A DNA stretch of 64,000 nt, from NCBI RefSeq assembly GCF_900142925.1, contig NZ_FRCN01000001.1, positions 620,001 through 684,000 of the forward strand, read 5' to 3'. The position numbers and the translations under genes were made by a program. How positions within the stretch are numbered: the stretch's first letter is position 1; each line of letters starts with the position of its first letter. Under the pieces are notes generated by a model. The model made no database searches. It saw only the letters and a program-made list of their open reading frames with translations, and had not been told where the DNA came from. Shown in pieces: positions 10,601-18,919 of this stretch. This stretch comes from Chitinophaga sp. CF418 (GTDB lineage Bacteria > Bacteroidota > Bacteroidia > Chitinophagales > Chitinophagaceae).

Positions 10601-11879
10601 GCAATCGGCTGACAACCGTACCTGTGTAACGGCTGGCCGGGTCAGAAATCACCGTAGAGTAGATCGTATTTGCCCTATTGTCGGTAAGTTTGGAACTCCA
10701 CCCTCCTGGCGGCAGAAAATCCTTGTTAAAAGGATTGTACTCACCAAGGTCCATCAGACCAACGATATCTCTTGCATTGGTGGTAGCTCCTGTTTTATTG
10801 GTTACCCATACCTCTATCCTGTTCACATATGCCAGTGACTGGATAATGGGCAGGTTGGCCACAGCTGTATTGAATGTATCGCGGAAGAACTGACCAAGCA
10901 GGAAGTGGCGGTTGTCTTCATATTCATCCGCCTTCAGGGTGAAGTCCTGTACCTGGGTACCACCTTTGATCAGCAGGTTCTGTTTCTGTGATTTCTGGTT
11001 TGATAGTACGGAGGTAACCGTGAGTCGGCCAAACTGCAGCTGGGTTTTGATACCAAACAGGGATTGTACCCCGGATATCAGCGAACTGCGCAGCGGGAAG
11101 CTTACGTTACCGGCCTCGATCTTTTTGATGATCTCGTCGTCATAGCCGGTATATTCCAGTTTGATCTGGTTTTCAAAGTCAAAAGTAGACTGGGTATTGA
11201 AGTTAGTGATCAGTTTCAGCTTGTCCCCAATCTTGCCGGTCAGGTTCATATTGATATTCATATCAAAAGCGAAACCTCCCGTTTTACGGGCCTGTTCTGT
11301 GAGCACAGGGTTTTTGATATTCTGGCCTTCGTAGCCGAAGGTGAGTTCGAGGCTACCCTGCGGCTTGATATCCACTTTATTACCACCAAAAATTCTATCA
11401 AACAGCTTGCTGCCTTTATACAATTCGGGTCCGTCCCCTTTCTGGTTCAGAGATCCGAGGGTACTGGCCCTTTTTTTCCAGTAGTCCTCCTCGCTCTTAG
11501 CAGACTGGAGTTTATAATATTCATCGAAGCTGAGATAGGTTGGATTGCGGTAGTAGTGGTCGCCAATCTTTTCTGTTACTGTATATTGCCTGGTGACGGG
11601 ATCATAATCAACAGTACGGGATAAACCTGCAGGATCTTTTAAATCTATCTGATTCTTGACAGGATCTGTAATACTGGTACCGTAACGGTCTTTTATAGGA
11701 AACTTCAGCGTATCCTTTTTAACGGTATCTAGCGCCGCTGGTGTGATGATGTTTGGTTGCCAGTATTTCTTAGTATAGTTGTTAGAATAACCCGAACGAT
11801 TCCTTGCCGCAGTATCAAAAATAAATAACGAAACAACTCCTATTACTGCAATAGCACCATAATATGTCTTTCTTGACAA
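4632..11879 (-). CDS. sprA: cell-surface protein SprA, type IX secretion outer-membrane translocon
   Basis: 2,415 residues, the usual size of SprA/Sov. An N-terminal hydrophobic segment (about 8-25) is an export signal. The rest is a very long run of alternating beta-strand sequence with Tyr/Asn/Asp-rich turns, consistent with the 36-strand pore of the type IX secretion system, and ends in the beta-signal-like GGLTLRFMLAQ. A Gln/Asn/Lys low-complexity stretch lies near residue 1,910. SprA carries proteins with a type IX C-terminal domain across the outer membrane and is needed for gliding in gliding members of the phylum. It follows ruvA by 39 nt, probably in one transcript. Identification rests on length, composition and recalled sequence features such as the N-terminal half with repeated FDDFEGSQ-type motifs. 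Confidence 0.93.
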   Translation of the reverse strand: MSRKTYYGAIAVIGVVSLFIFDTAARNRSGYSNNYTKKYWQPNIITPAALDTVKKDTLKFPIKDRYGTSITDPVKNQIDLKDPAGLSRTVDYDPVTRQYTVTEKIGDHYYRNPTYLSFDEYYKLQSAKSEEDYWKKRASTLGSLNQKGDGPELYKGSKLFDRIFGGNKVDIKPQGSLELTFGYEGQNIKNPVLTEQARKTGGFAFDMNINMNLTGKIGDKLKLITNFNTQSTFDFENQIKLEYTGYDDEIIKKIEAGNVSFPLRSSLISGVQSLFGIKTQLQFGRLTVTSVLSNQKSQKQNLLIKGGTQVQDFTLKADEYEDNRHFLLGQFFRDTFNTAVANLPIIQSLAYVNRIEVWVTNKTGATTNARDIVGLMDLGEYNPFNKDFLPPGGWSSKLTDNRANTIYSTVISDPASRYTGTVVSRLQSLGIKPVEQYEKTFARKLDSSEYTLNRQLGFISLNQQLQADEVLAVAYQYTYNGRVYTVGEFSQDIPPDQNNSANQRILFLKLLKATSARPNLPVWDLMMKNIYSTGAYQINRADFKLDVYYKDPGTESRAPSDKRYLPDAQGIWEGAPLITILNLDRLNNQNDPQPDGMFDYVEGYTINSQTGRIMFPQLEPFSQGIRKAFGGNAALERQYLYKVLYDSIKVVAQQFPQLNRYVLKGSYKSANSSEIQLGGYNIPPGSVTVTAGGQQLRENVDFIIDYNLGRIKIINAGILNSGVAINVQFENNAAFGTQVRNYFGTRFDYVVNDNLTLGSTIARMSERPYYQKVNYGEDPIKNTVVGFDVNYNSQWKGLTRFLNKLPNYQSNTPSNIMFTGEVAKLFPGHSKLVNAAGTGQGQVFIDDFEGSQSGYDLKFPATAWALASTPKDAVDSAGHALFPNADKSNDLAYGHDRARLAWYIIEPTLQIPKSPALPDGISTDDQSDPRVRLVYQKEVFANRSTDFGQSQLSTLDLAYYPTDRGPYNFITNRDSVDAEGHLKHPEKAWGGIMRAIDNSDFQTQNVEFIEFWIQDPFIKDPNSTGGQLYFNLGNVSEDILKDSRKFFENGLPNPTTDLNKTDSSIWGRIPKFQQQITQAFDNDPDIRRYQDVGYDGLQSGDERTFHRSYLDELARNFGSNSNIYKEASGDPSNDDYRHYRDYTNTSILQRYKRYSNSEGNSPVSQNTTYSTAATNIPESEDLNRDNTLNETEEYFQYRVSLRPNMAVGTNYIVDKIPAEVTLANGTKTIENWYQFKVPISSFGAKVGSIPDFKSIRFMRMFLTGFKDSVVVRFAKLQLVRNQWRQYDYKLQPGDPVPNDDKTAFNTSAVNIEENSSRKPIPYTLPPGVVRQNTVSTNSTVLQLNEQAMSIQVCDLNDGDTRGVSKNLNMDLRQYKHIQMYLHAEASKDPNGLKDGDLRAIIRMGSDFVENYYEYQIPLKVTSWGGSHTAYDIWPEVNDMDLLMSKLTQLKQKRNQCDTCSPLRPYTEQDEKGNYLSVMGNPNLGDVRSIMLGVNNPKDDGLPKCGEVWFNELRLSGLDEKGGYAGMGRVDMQLADLGTISVSGNMHTTGFGNLDQRVNERFRDNYLQYDAAANLDLGKLLPKRASLSIPVYAGYSRAVSRPEYDPYDLDIKLKDKLRMARSDYERDSIRKAAEDFTAIKSLNFTNVRRMNLNRKKNHLWDIENFDISYSYTQTTSHSPIIQSDELTKHRGGLGYTFTGQSKFITPFKKLIKAKTPWLDLIRDFNFNYIPSLISFRVDITRQFGATRIRNVGGDGTYKLPETYNKYFTFDRYYGLKWDLSKSLSIDFNAVNNARIDEPRGRLDSKEKKDSLWNNFFKLGRTTNYYHTANITYTLPTTKIPLLSWTSIALGYSTDYRWTGASLLAKYLGNAIENSNQKTVVAEFKFSDLYSRSPFLRAITGTQQKKKPQPNNNNRPGTAGNQNKQQASKKDNTPEISPILKAVMKPLLSLKRISVDYSENGGTRLPGYIDSTKILGMNWASWAPGVPFVFGKQPDKAWLDDFAKKGLVTPDTTFNIQFQQQFTQRWQIQAQLEPANDLRIDLSMTKSFTKTHTELFKNLSDSGFQHLSPYDAGGFEITYMAIKTMFGGIDAESGTTKTFKDFERYRQTISNRLGALNPYNSDPGVPVNNPKDPTYRYGYGRYAQDVLVPAFLAAYTGKDPEKIGLLRNAGLSSVRSNPFSNYIPRPNWRVAYNGLTKLEPFKSIFTNVSLTHAYVGNLSMSSYNSALLYEDPRLAGYPGFVDTVSGNYIPYFLIPNITMTEQFAPLLGIDVTFTNSLNLRVEFKKNRSLSLSLIDYQLTELRSTELTLGGSYRLRNVTFAFLGQPKDGKKVQNDMNFRLDMSFRDDKTVNNRLDADLVIPTSGQKVIGISPSIDYVLNNRLNLRFFYDRRQTIPVISTAYPITNTRGGLTLRFMLAQ

Positions 11880-11918
11880 GAGAAATAGGTTTTTATAGAG
11901 GTCAGGGTAATAAATAAT

Positions 11919-12506
11919 TTATAGACCTTTCAGCGACTTTTTAATAAGCGCTTCGAGGTCTTGCAATAGTGGTTCAGCTTTTAGCACTTTATTAATTGCC
12001 TGTTCAGCCACGTTTCTGGCAATTCCTAGAGTGACTAATGCATTTAACGCGTCTTCCTGAATTGTATTGTTTGGTGTTACAGATATTTGGTGACCGGCAT
12101 CCTTCTGCTTACTGATTTTATCTTTTAGCTCCAGAATGACCCTTTTTGCCGTCTTTGCGCCGATCCCTTTTATACTTTCTAGCATTTTTTCGTTCTCCAT
12201 GGCGATTGCCCGTTGAATATCTTCAGGTTGCAGGGAAGATAACATCATCCGGGCGGTATTGGCGCCTATTCCTGATACGCCTATCAGCAGGAGGAACATA
12301 TGACGTTCCGCTTCGTCAAAAAAACCATACAGTGTATGTGCATCCTCCTTTATATGCAGATACGTCAGTAATTTGCAATTTTCCAGTCCCTGTATGCGGG
12401 AATAGGTGTTAAGACTGATCTGCACTTCGTATCCAACCCCTTGAACATCAATATATACCAAAGCAGGGGATTTATAGGACAGTTTTCCGTTGAGGTAAGC
12501 AATCAT
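11919..12506 (-). CDS. ruvA: Holliday junction branch migration protein RuvA
   Basis: 195 residues, normal length. Starts MIAYLNGKL; an OB-fold domain (1-62) is followed by the helix-hairpin-helix region with GVSGIGANTA and GIGAKTAKRVILELKDK, the latter the hallmark of RuvA, and a C-terminal RuvB-contacting domain (about 145-195). The tetramer holds Holliday junctions for the RuvB motor. It is the upstream partner of sprA and diverges from fabH. A -7 box TAGGTTTG lies 30 nt upstream of its start codon. Confidence 0.95.
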   Translation of the reverse strand: MIAYLNGKLSYKSPALVYIDVQGVGYEVQISLNTYSRIQGLENCKLLTYLHIKEDAHTLYGFFDEAERHMFLLLIGVSGIGANTARMMLSSLQPEDIQRAIAMENEKMLESIKGIGAKTAKRVILELKDKISKQKDAGHQISVTPNNTIQEDALNALVTLGIARNVAEQAINKVLKAEPLLQDLEALIKKSLKGL

Positions 12507-12535
12507 ACAGGAAGATAAATGTTTCTAATGTTCAG

Positions 12536-12543
12536 CAAACCTA
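12536..12543 (-). promoter_or_regulatory. possible ruvA-sprA -7 promoter box
   Basis: The minus strand reads TAGGTTTG, an exact match to the Bacteroidota -7 consensus TAnnTTTG, 30 nt before the ruvA ATG. No TTTG element is seen at the expected 19-21 nt upstream, so this is a partial match. Confidence 0.45.
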
Positions 12544-12643
12544 GTAAAAATTTAGCAAGAACGGGGCAGTAAGTAACCTTATACTTACATTTACAAATTC
12601 TTATGTATTTTTACGCCTCGTTTAAAACATCTATTTTATTAAT

Positions 12644-13642
12644 ATGAACAAAATAACGGCCGCTATTACAGCGGTAGGTGGTTATGTACCTGACTACGTG
12701 CTCACTAATAAAGAACTGGAAACGCTGGTAGATACAACAGACGAATGGATCATTACCCGTACGGGCATCAAGGAAAGAAGGATTCTGAAGGGAGAGCGTA
12801 AAGGAACCTCTGAGTTATGTGTACCAGTAGCGCAGGAAATATGCCGTAAAAGAGGGATCAGCCCGGAAGAGATCGACCTGCTGATCGTGGCCACTGTTAC
12901 GCCAGACATGGTGTTTCCGGCTACCGCCAACATTGTAACTGATAAAATAGGTGCTAAAAACGCCTTCGGCTTTGATATCAGTGCCGCCTGTTCCGGTTTC
13001 CTGTATGCACTGGACACAGGTGCGCGTTTCATTGAAAGCGGACGCTATAAGAAAGTAATGGTGATCGGGGCTGACAAAATGAGCTCTATCATTGACTATA
13101 CTGACCGTACCACCTGTATCATCTTCGGCGACGGCGGCGCTGGCGTATTGCTGGAACCTAACACCGAAGGGCTGGGCGTGATCGACAGCATCCTGAAAAG
13201 CGATGGCCATGGCCGTGAGTACCTGCATATGAAAGCCGGTGGCTCTGCACAGCCTGCCAGCATCGAAAGTGTGACCAACAGGGAGCACTACGTATACCAG
13301 GAAGGTAAAATGGTGTTCAAGTATGCCGTAGCCAACATGGCGGATGCAGCACATGACATCATGAAGCGTAACAACCTTACTGCCGATGATATAGCATGGC
13401 TGGTGCCTCACCAGGCCAATAAGCGTATCATCGACGCTACCGCATCCCGCATGGGACTGCCGGAAGAAAAAGTAATGATGAACATTCAGCGATATGGTAA
13501 CACTACCGCAGGTACGTTGCCACTTTGCCTCTGGGATTACGAGAAGCAACTGAAGAAAGGTGACAACCTGGTACTGGCTGCCTTTGGCGGTGGATTTACC
13601 TGGGGTGCCTGCTATCTGAAGTGGGCATACGATCCGAAATAA
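12644..13642 (+). CDS. fabH: 3-oxoacyl-ACP synthase III
   Basis: 332 residues. It joins acetyl-CoA with malonyl-ACP to begin fatty acid synthesis. The catalytic triad is visible: Cys in [11 protein letters not shown] (about residue 115), His in VPHQANKRI (about 257) and Asn in GNTTAGT (about 287). The acyl-CoA-binding arginines of the family are in [10 protein letters not shown] near the N-terminus. It diverges from ruvA and converges on the kinase pair. fabD lies 6 kb away in the window rather than beside it. Confidence 0.95.
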   Translation: MNKITAAITAVGGYVPDYVLTNKELETLVDTTDEWIITRTGIKERRILKGERKGTSELCVPVAQEICRKRGISPEEIDLLIVATVTPDMVFPATANIVTDKIGAKNAFGFDISAACSGFLYALDTGARFIESGRYKKVMVIGADKMSSIIDYTDRTTCIIFGDGGAGVLLEPNTEGLGVIDSILKSDGHGREYLHMKAGGSAQPASIESVTNREHYVYQEGKMVFKYAVANMADAAHDIMKRNNLTADDIAWLVPHQANKRIIDATASRMGLPEEKVMMNIQRYGNTTAGTLPLCLWDYEKQLKKGDNLVLAAFGGGFTWGACYLKWAYDPK

Positions 13643-13649
13643 TTAAAAC

Positions 13650-13773
13650 GGTCAGGAATTAGGAATGGAGCAACTGCCTTCCGGCAAAACGGTTACAGCA
13701 GTTTGTTTATAAGCAATAGAGCCGGTCAACCGGCAACATTGAAAACAGGCAATCCAACTCTTAATTCCTGACC
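13650..13773. repeat. intergenic hairpin element with TCAGGAATT termini
   Basis: The outer arms GGTCAGGAATTA (13650-13661) and TAATTCCTGACC (13762-13773) match perfectly over 12 bp and fill the gap between the convergent fabH and kinase genes. Inside is a second short palindrome, GCCGGT-ca-ACCGGC (13721-13734). On the minus strand the element is followed by TTTTAATT. A related element with the same terminal word occurs at 26771-26818. It probably acts as a transcription end for one or both genes. Confidence 0.6.
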
Positions 13774-15647
13774 TAACTAAATGACGGCAAACTATACCCC
13801 AGCCTCAGTTGCACTCCCTGTATCTCCGCACTGATATGACCTCCCATTTTGTCCATGAAGTCCTTACAAATCACCAGCGTCACAGACATATCATCCCCTC
13901 TTCTGTATTCAAACAAATGAGCCGCCATTTGCGGGGTAAATGAGCTTACCGTACATGTAATATCCACTCTTACCAATTCCTCCTGTATAGCGCGTACCAC
14001 TATCGGCTCCTCTCCTGCTGACAGTTTCACTGCACAATGCAGCAGGCTGCGGTTGATGAACAGCAACATTTCCTGATCACCTGCCAGGTACAAACCGGAA
14101 GGAATATCCAGCTTTATCCGCTGCTGCTCAGCATGAGGTATGGCCTGTTCAAAAAGCAGTAACAGGTCGCAGGGAGCGGGATTATATACAAAACCTGACA
14201 ACTGGGATTTTATCCAGCGCAGGATATTATCAAAAATAACCAGTGTTTTCCGGGAAGAGACAACGGCTTCATCAATGATCAGCTGCATGGAAGCCTGGTC
14301 CATATCTTTATTTCTGAACATGGCCGACACCCGGATGATGTCATTCAATGGTTCCCGGAAATCCCGCGCGAGGATAGCGATCAGCTTATTCTTAAAATCA
14401 TCGTGGATATTCAGCTGCTGATTCTTTTCAGAGATGGCATCGTTCATTTCCCTCAACAAACGTTCCTGCCGGCGCAGTTGTTTGTAAGACCGGTAGCGGG
14501 CATAGGTGAAGCCTCCCATCAGCAGCAGCACACCAGCCAGAAAACCGATTAGTTGCTGGCGGCTTTTCCGCTTCATATTGGCCTTGTTGATCTTCTGCTC
14601 CTGTACCCTGTTACTCAGCTCCCATTCGTTCAGCTCCTGCTCTTTCAGGAAGTAATCCAGGTAGTTCATATAATTGCTGGATTTCAGTTCCAGCCGCTTT
14701 CTCACCAGTTCCCACAGTGCCCGGCCATAGTAGGCCTTTTTGGCCTCATTACTGCTGTTGGCGTAATACCGGTACAGGCTGGCAATGGTTGGCAGCATCA
14801 TATTCAGATACCCTGACCGGCTACCTATTGCAAAGGCCTTTTCCTTAGCAGGTATAGCATCAGCAGGATAACCGTTCTGCCTATATGTGTCAATGTGATC
14901 CAGCATGTCAATAGCCACTACCACCAGGCCTTCCTTCAGCGCCTTATCCGCCAGCTGGTTGATTCGCTGTACGGCCCGGGCGCCTTCCCCATCCTTCATC
15001 CATTCATCGGCCTCTAATGCCTGTATATAGTAGACATCCCTGCTACCAGGATACCTGCGGATAATTTCCTTTGATCTTTCCAATGCCCATTTCACAGAAT
15101 CCCGGTGGGTACTGTCCTGTTCAAAACGTAGGGCATAATTGATCAGCACCAGGCTGTAAATAGAGTCCTGTGTCAGTGTTTTTCCCAGCTCCATTGCCTG
15201 ATAGAGGTACTGATTGGATTCCGGTTTCATGCCATCCATGTAATGGAACACACTGAGATTCATCAGTAACTGGCAGATGTTGGGCTGGTCTTCCAGTTCA
15301 CGATAGAGCAACAGGGATTTAAAGCCATATTCAATAGCCTGCTTGGTGTTGGCTTTCAATGCATAGAAAATACTCAGGTTATTCAGCGCGCCTGCCAGGC
15401 CTCTTTTGTCTCCGCGCCGGGTAGCTATATCACGGGCTTTTACCGCATACCAGAAACAGCTGTCAGTATTACTCAGATGATATTGCATACCCAGCTGGTT
15501 CAATACATCTGTATAGCGGCTACTATCCGGCTGTCGTAACAGGTCGGCCCGTAACTGGCGGATCACATTATCCTGGGCAACTGACGGCCTTCCGGCCATC
15601 AGGCCAGCTACCATTAAGAGTATGATATGTATCCATGTTCTTTTCAC
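13773..15647 (-). CDS. TPR sensor pseudokinase, degenerate histidine kinase
   Basis: 624 residues. Signal peptide (1-24), a periplasmic tetratricopeptide-like region (about 30-340), one membrane helix (about 365-384), a short coiled coil and a histidine-kinase-like region. Compared with its upstream paralogue, every catalytic element is lost: the phospho-accepting His is Arg428 (LARDFREPL), the N-box Asn is Cys538 (LLHCAVK), and the DxGxG and GxGL ATP-lid motifs are replaced by TVSSF and DDMSVTL. Fold-marking stretches such as ILRWIKSQLSGFVY and ICKDFMDKMGG remain nearly identical. The start is GTG inside a GTGA overlap with the upstream kinase stop, so the two are co-translated. It probably works as a non-catalytic partner or decoy of the kinase (inference). 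Confidence 0.85.
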   Translation of the reverse strand: MKRTWIHIILLMVAGLMAGRPSVAQDNVIRQLRADLLRQPDSSRYTDVLNQLGMQYHLSNTDSCFWYAVKARDIATRRGDKRGLAGALNNLSIFYALKANTKQAIEYGFKSLLLYRELEDQPNICQLLMNLSVFHYMDGMKPESNQYLYQAMELGKTLTQDSIYSLVLINYALRFEQDSTHRDSVKWALERSKEIIRRYPGSRDVYYIQALEADEWMKDGEGARAVQRINQLADKALKEGLVVVAIDMLDHIDTYRQNGYPADAIPAKEKAFAIGSRSGYLNMMLPTIASLYRYYANSSNEAKKAYYGRALWELVRKRLELKSSNYMNYLDYFLKEQELNEWELSNRVQEQKINKANMKRKSRQQLIGFLAGVLLLMGGFTYARYRSYKQLRRQERLLREMNDAISEKNQQLNIHDDFKNKLIAILARDFREPLNDIIRVSAMFRNKDMDQASMQLIIDEAVVSSRKTLVIFDNILRWIKSQLSGFVYNPAPCDLLLLFEQAIPHAEQQRIKLDIPSGLYLAGDQEMLLFINRSLLHCAVKLSAGEEPIVVRAIQEELVRVDITCTVSSFTPQMAAHLFEYRRGDDMSVTLVICKDFMDKMGGHISAEIQGVQLRLGYSLPSFS

Positions 15648-17629
15648 TGTTCCTGGGTTATGCTCTCCTTTGCGAGCGGCAAAGTATAGGAGAACGTACT
15701 ACCGTTCTCCGGGTTGTTGGTTGCCTGAATAGTGCCGCCTATCTTGTCCATAAAGTCTTTGCAGATGATAAGTGCCAGTCCTGCGCCGCCATTTGTCCGG
15801 CCCCGGTCTTTTTCCCTGTTGCGGTATTCGAACAGGTACTGCAGCATGCCGGGATCCACTCCTCTTCCTTCATCGCTGAATGAAATAGTGGCCTTGTCTC
15901 CTTCCACAGCAGCGGTGATATGCAGTGTACCCTGTAGCGGACTGAATTTCACAGCGTTGTGTAACAGGTTCCGGTGTACGAACTGCAGCATTTCCCTGTC
16001 GGCCAGCACTTGCAGGTGCTCCGGAATATCGACACGTATATTCAACTCTTTCTCCAAACAATTATCCTTTATAATCTCCAACGCCTCGCGGATCATAGCA
16101 GCCGGCCGGCAAATCGCCGGGGTATATACGAAACCGCTCAGTTGTGACCTGATCCAGCGCAGGATGCTGTCAAAAATATGCAGGGTATCCTGGGACTTGG
16201 TTTCCAGCTTCCGGAACAGGGCCGTCGCGTCATCATATTCCAGGGACTGGTCCTTCAGCAAATTGGTGATGTCTATGATATGATTCAGCGGCACCCGGAA
16301 GTCGTGCGCGATGAGGGAGATCAGTTTATTTTTAAAATCATCATTGGTACGCAACAATGCATTCTTTTCGCTGATCTCACGGTTCTTCTCTCCCAGCTGG
16401 ATGGCATTCCGGCGGGAGCGCCGGTGGGAACGGTTGACATCCACCAACAATAAAACCGTCAATAACAGCAGTATAGTCAGAAAGATAATAACCGCGTACC
16501 TGCCACGGCTTTCCATGGCCTTTTTATCCAGTAGCTGCTGCTGGTAGTCGTGTTGCAATTGTAAGGCGCGCAGCTTTTTCTCCTGCATGTAATAGTCTAT
16601 GTAGTCCAGCTCTCCCTGTGTTTTACTTAGTTCCTCCTTTTCCACTATATCCAGCATAACGGAGCCATAGAACCGGGCGGAATCGTCCATGTTGTGATTA
16701 TCGTACCAGGCATAGAGTTTTGCTACCACCGGCAAAGCCAGTTCCCGGTACCCTCCTTCCAGCGCCAGCCGCACCATTTGCCGCTGAAATATCAGCGAGT
16801 CTGCCTGGTGGCTGCGGGCTTTGTAAGAAGCCAGGTGGGATGAGCCATACATGGCATGATACACATATCCTTTCCGCTCAGCCTCGGCCACAAGGGCAAT
16901 GAGTTTAGTTACGCCCTCAGCTTCGGCCGTTTTACCATATATCAGCTCCTGGGCCTGTAGCATACCGGTATAGAGCAGCAACCGTTCATCGCCTGCCCTG
17001 GCGGCCATCTGACGCGCCAGCGCCAATGCCCGGACGGCCCTTTTCCTGTCGACGATGTCACTACTTCGCCCGGCGCGGAGATTACTGAGATAAATGAAAT
17101 AATAATTGGCCCGCAGGGCCATGAGAATACTATCGTTTTTCAGGCGCTTACCAATATCCAGGGCCCGCTTCATGTACCCGCCGGCTTCCTCGTACTGTTT
17201 TTCAAACTGGTAATATACCCCCAGGTGCATACAGGTCTGGCAGATACCGGCACTGTCTCCCAGCTCTTTATACAGGTTCAGGGCATCAATGTAAAAGCGG
17301 AAAGAAAGATAGTTGTTGTCACGATAGGTATAATAGCTTCCCAGTCCCCGGTAAGCAGCTGCTTCCCCTTTCACATAACCCAGCCGCTGGGCTACTTCGC
17401 GGGCTTTACAGAGATACAGGAAACAGGTATCCAGCTGACGGTGCTGGAACTGGCCAGCCAGCTGGTTCATGAGATCGACATACCGGGCGCTGTCTGTAGT
17501 CACGGTCGCAGTGGCCTGTAGCCGGGAAATAACCCCATTCTGGGCAAACACTGCTCCCTGCCGGACAAAGCTCCCGGAAATGACTATCATGAGGTAGATG
17601 AGTACGTTCTTATTACGGAAGATGTACAA
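15644..17629 (-). CDS. TPR-containing membrane sensor histidine kinase
   Basis: 661 residues. N-terminal signal sequence (about 10-29), periplasmic TPR-type helical repeats (about 45-345), one membrane helix (about 378-397), a coiled-coil linker, then HisKA with His442 (LIAHDFRVPL) and HATPase_c with N-box Asn558 (NLLHNAVKFS), G1 box DEGRGVD (586-592), an F-box-like LFEYRN and G2 box GGAGLAL (614-620). All residues for autophosphorylation are present. No response regulator gene is near, so its partner is encoded elsewhere. It is first in a two-gene operon with the degenerate paralogue. The upstream gap of 53 nt to the Nudix gene leaves room for a promoter or read-through. Confidence 0.9.
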   Translation of the reverse strand: MYIFRNKNVLIYLMIVISGSFVRQGAVFAQNGVISRLQATATVTTDSARYVDLMNQLAGQFQHRQLDTCFLYLCKAREVAQRLGYVKGEAAAYRGLGSYYTYRDNNYLSFRFYIDALNLYKELGDSAGICQTCMHLGVYYQFEKQYEEAGGYMKRALDIGKRLKNDSILMALRANYYFIYLSNLRAGRSSDIVDRKRAVRALALARQMAARAGDERLLLYTGMLQAQELIYGKTAEAEGVTKLIALVAEAERKGYVYHAMYGSSHLASYKARSHQADSLIFQRQMVRLALEGGYRELALPVVAKLYAWYDNHNMDDSARFYGSVMLDIVEKEELSKTQGELDYIDYYMQEKKLRALQLQHDYQQQLLDKKAMESRGRYAVIIFLTILLLLTVLLLVDVNRSHRRSRRNAIQLGEKNREISEKNALLRTNDDFKNKLISLIAHDFRVPLNHIIDITNLLKDQSLEYDDATALFRKLETKSQDTLHIFDSILRWIRSQLSGFVYTPAICRPAAMIREALEIIKDNCLEKELNIRVDIPEHLQVLADREMLQFVHRNLLHNAVKFSPLQGTLHITAAVEGDKATISFSDEGRGVDPGMLQYLFEYRNREKDRGRTNGGAGLALIICKDFMDKIGGTIQATNNPENGSTFSYTLPLAKESITQEQ

Positions 17630-17682
17630 TAATAAACAGATGTAGTGTAATGATTTCGCCTGTTTTCTCTTACAAGATACTG

Positions 17683-18378
17683 TTATATCTCGAACACCAG
17701 TCCCCTCCTTTTTAATTCTTCATATTTCTGTTTATCAAACCGGTACAGGTGTGCTCCTTTCTTTGAGGTTGTTTTATCCTTTTCCTCGAGTTTCTCCAAT
17801 ATGTTCATGGACAGTATCTTCTTACGGAAGTTACGCTTATCCAGTTCATGCTGGTAGATTTCCTCGTACAGGCTGCGTAGCTGGGAAAGGGTAAACTTTT
17901 CGGGCAGCAGTTCAAAGCCAATCGGGTGAAAATGAGCATTATCTCTCAATTTCTTCAGCGCGTCGGCTATCATCTGGCGGTGGTCGAAGATGAGGTTAGG
18001 GATCTGATGCAGTTCCAGCCAATGTGCGCTGTATTGCTGGGTGGGATTATGTTCATGTTCCCGGATGCGGATCAGGGCGTAATACGCCATTGATATTACC
18101 CGGGCGCCTGAGTCACGGCCAACGTCTCCGTAACAGGCTAATTGTTCCATGTAAATGTTTTCCAGTCCCGTAGTTAGCTTTAGTACCCGCCCGGCAGCTT
18201 CGTCCACACTCTCATCTTTCTGGAGAAAACCACCCATTAAAGACCACTCTCCCTGCATGGGATCTACCTTTCGTTGCATGATCAGCAACTTCAGTTTACT
18301 GTTTTCGAATCCAAAAATAATACAATCTACTGCTACCAGGTGTTGCGGTACATTAGCATAAAATGATTGTGCACTCAT
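17683..18378 (-). CDS. Nudix-fold transcriptional regulator (NrtR-like)
   Basis: 231 residues. A Nudix domain (about 10-145) is joined to a C-terminal winged-helix domain (about 150-231, with FTLSQLRSLYEEIY and NFRKKILSM), the layout of NrtR/AraR-type regulators. The Nudix box keeps Gly50, Glu56 and Arg64 but the catalytic Glu positions are Val65, Leu68 and Thr69, so hydrolysis is unlikely and the domain probably senses a nucleotide or sugar ligand. Bacteroidota use such proteins to control sugar or NAD genes. No target operon is adjacent; DinB follows upstream in the same direction. Confidence 0.8.
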   Translation of the reverse strand: MSAQSFYANVPQHLVAVDCIIFGFENSKLKLLIMQRKVDPMQGEWSLMGGFLQKDESVDEAAGRVLKLTTGLENIYMEQLACYGDVGRDSGARVISMAYYALIRIREHEHNPTQQYSAHWLELHQIPNLIFDHRQMIADALKKLRDNAHFHPIGFELLPEKFTLSQLRSLYEEIYQHELDKRNFRKKILSMNILEKLEEKDKTTSKKGAHLYRFDKQKYEELKRRGLVFEI

Positions 18379-18424
18379 TGAAATATTATTGTCTGCCTTG
18401 TGCTGACCAGCTGCAAAGATGCTA

Positions 18425-18919
18425 CTATTTTCTGCTTCTTGCGAACTCGCTGAAATCAGTAACGGGAATTTTTGAAATACCGGCCTGCCGCAACATAGTT
18501 ACCAGCTGACCGCGATGATACGTGGCATGATTAAATACCTGCATCAGTATTTCTATAACGGTTGATTTACAATATTGTTTCCGGGTATCGTAATAAGCCA
18601 CCACATGCTGTAGCCTGACAGGCTGCACCTGTTTTACCCAGTCTGCCAGCAACTGTGACTGTTGCTGCCAACGGGCGCACGCTTCCGCAAACGTGCCTTC
18701 GAAACCAGTGGAGGGCCGGACTGCCTGTTCGACCAGGTGTAAACGCTGGTACCACAAGCTTTCCGCATCCCACATGTGGTATGCCGTCTTGCGTAAACTT
18801 CCAAAGCTGCTGCCCGTTTCCTGGTCCAGCTGTGTATCCGGCAACTTTTTCAATACATCCGCTATCCTATTGTTAGCCCAAAGGTTATAAGCTGCATAGC
18901 TGAGCAGGATATCCTTCAT
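18425..18919 (-). CDS. DinB-family metal-dependent four-helix protein
   Basis: 164 residues from the ATG at 18919. The open frame reaches 19006, but the extra 29 residues are not DinB-like and would overlap the divergent acetyltransferase start. The sequence begins MKDILLSYAAYNLWANNRI, a typical DinB helix 1, and has His in AYHMWDAESLW and HATYHRGQL near 50 and 135, giving the three-His metal site. Members are thiol-dependent transferases or of unknown role. The 85 bp up to the GNAT start must hold both divergent promoters. Confidence 0.8.
   Translation of the reverse strand: MKDILLSYAAYNLWANNRIADVLKKLPDTQLDQETGSSFGSLRKTAYHMWDAESLWYQRLHLVEQAVRPSTGFEGTFAEACARWQQQSQLLADWVKQVQPVRLQHVVAYYDTRKQYCKSTVIEILMQVFNHATYHRGQLVTMLRQAGISKIPVTDFSEFARSRK

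Noticed and set aside
12815..13549. 244-residue minus-strand open frame opposite fabH
   Set aside because: Complete overlap with fabH, whose catalytic motifs are all present; shadow frame.
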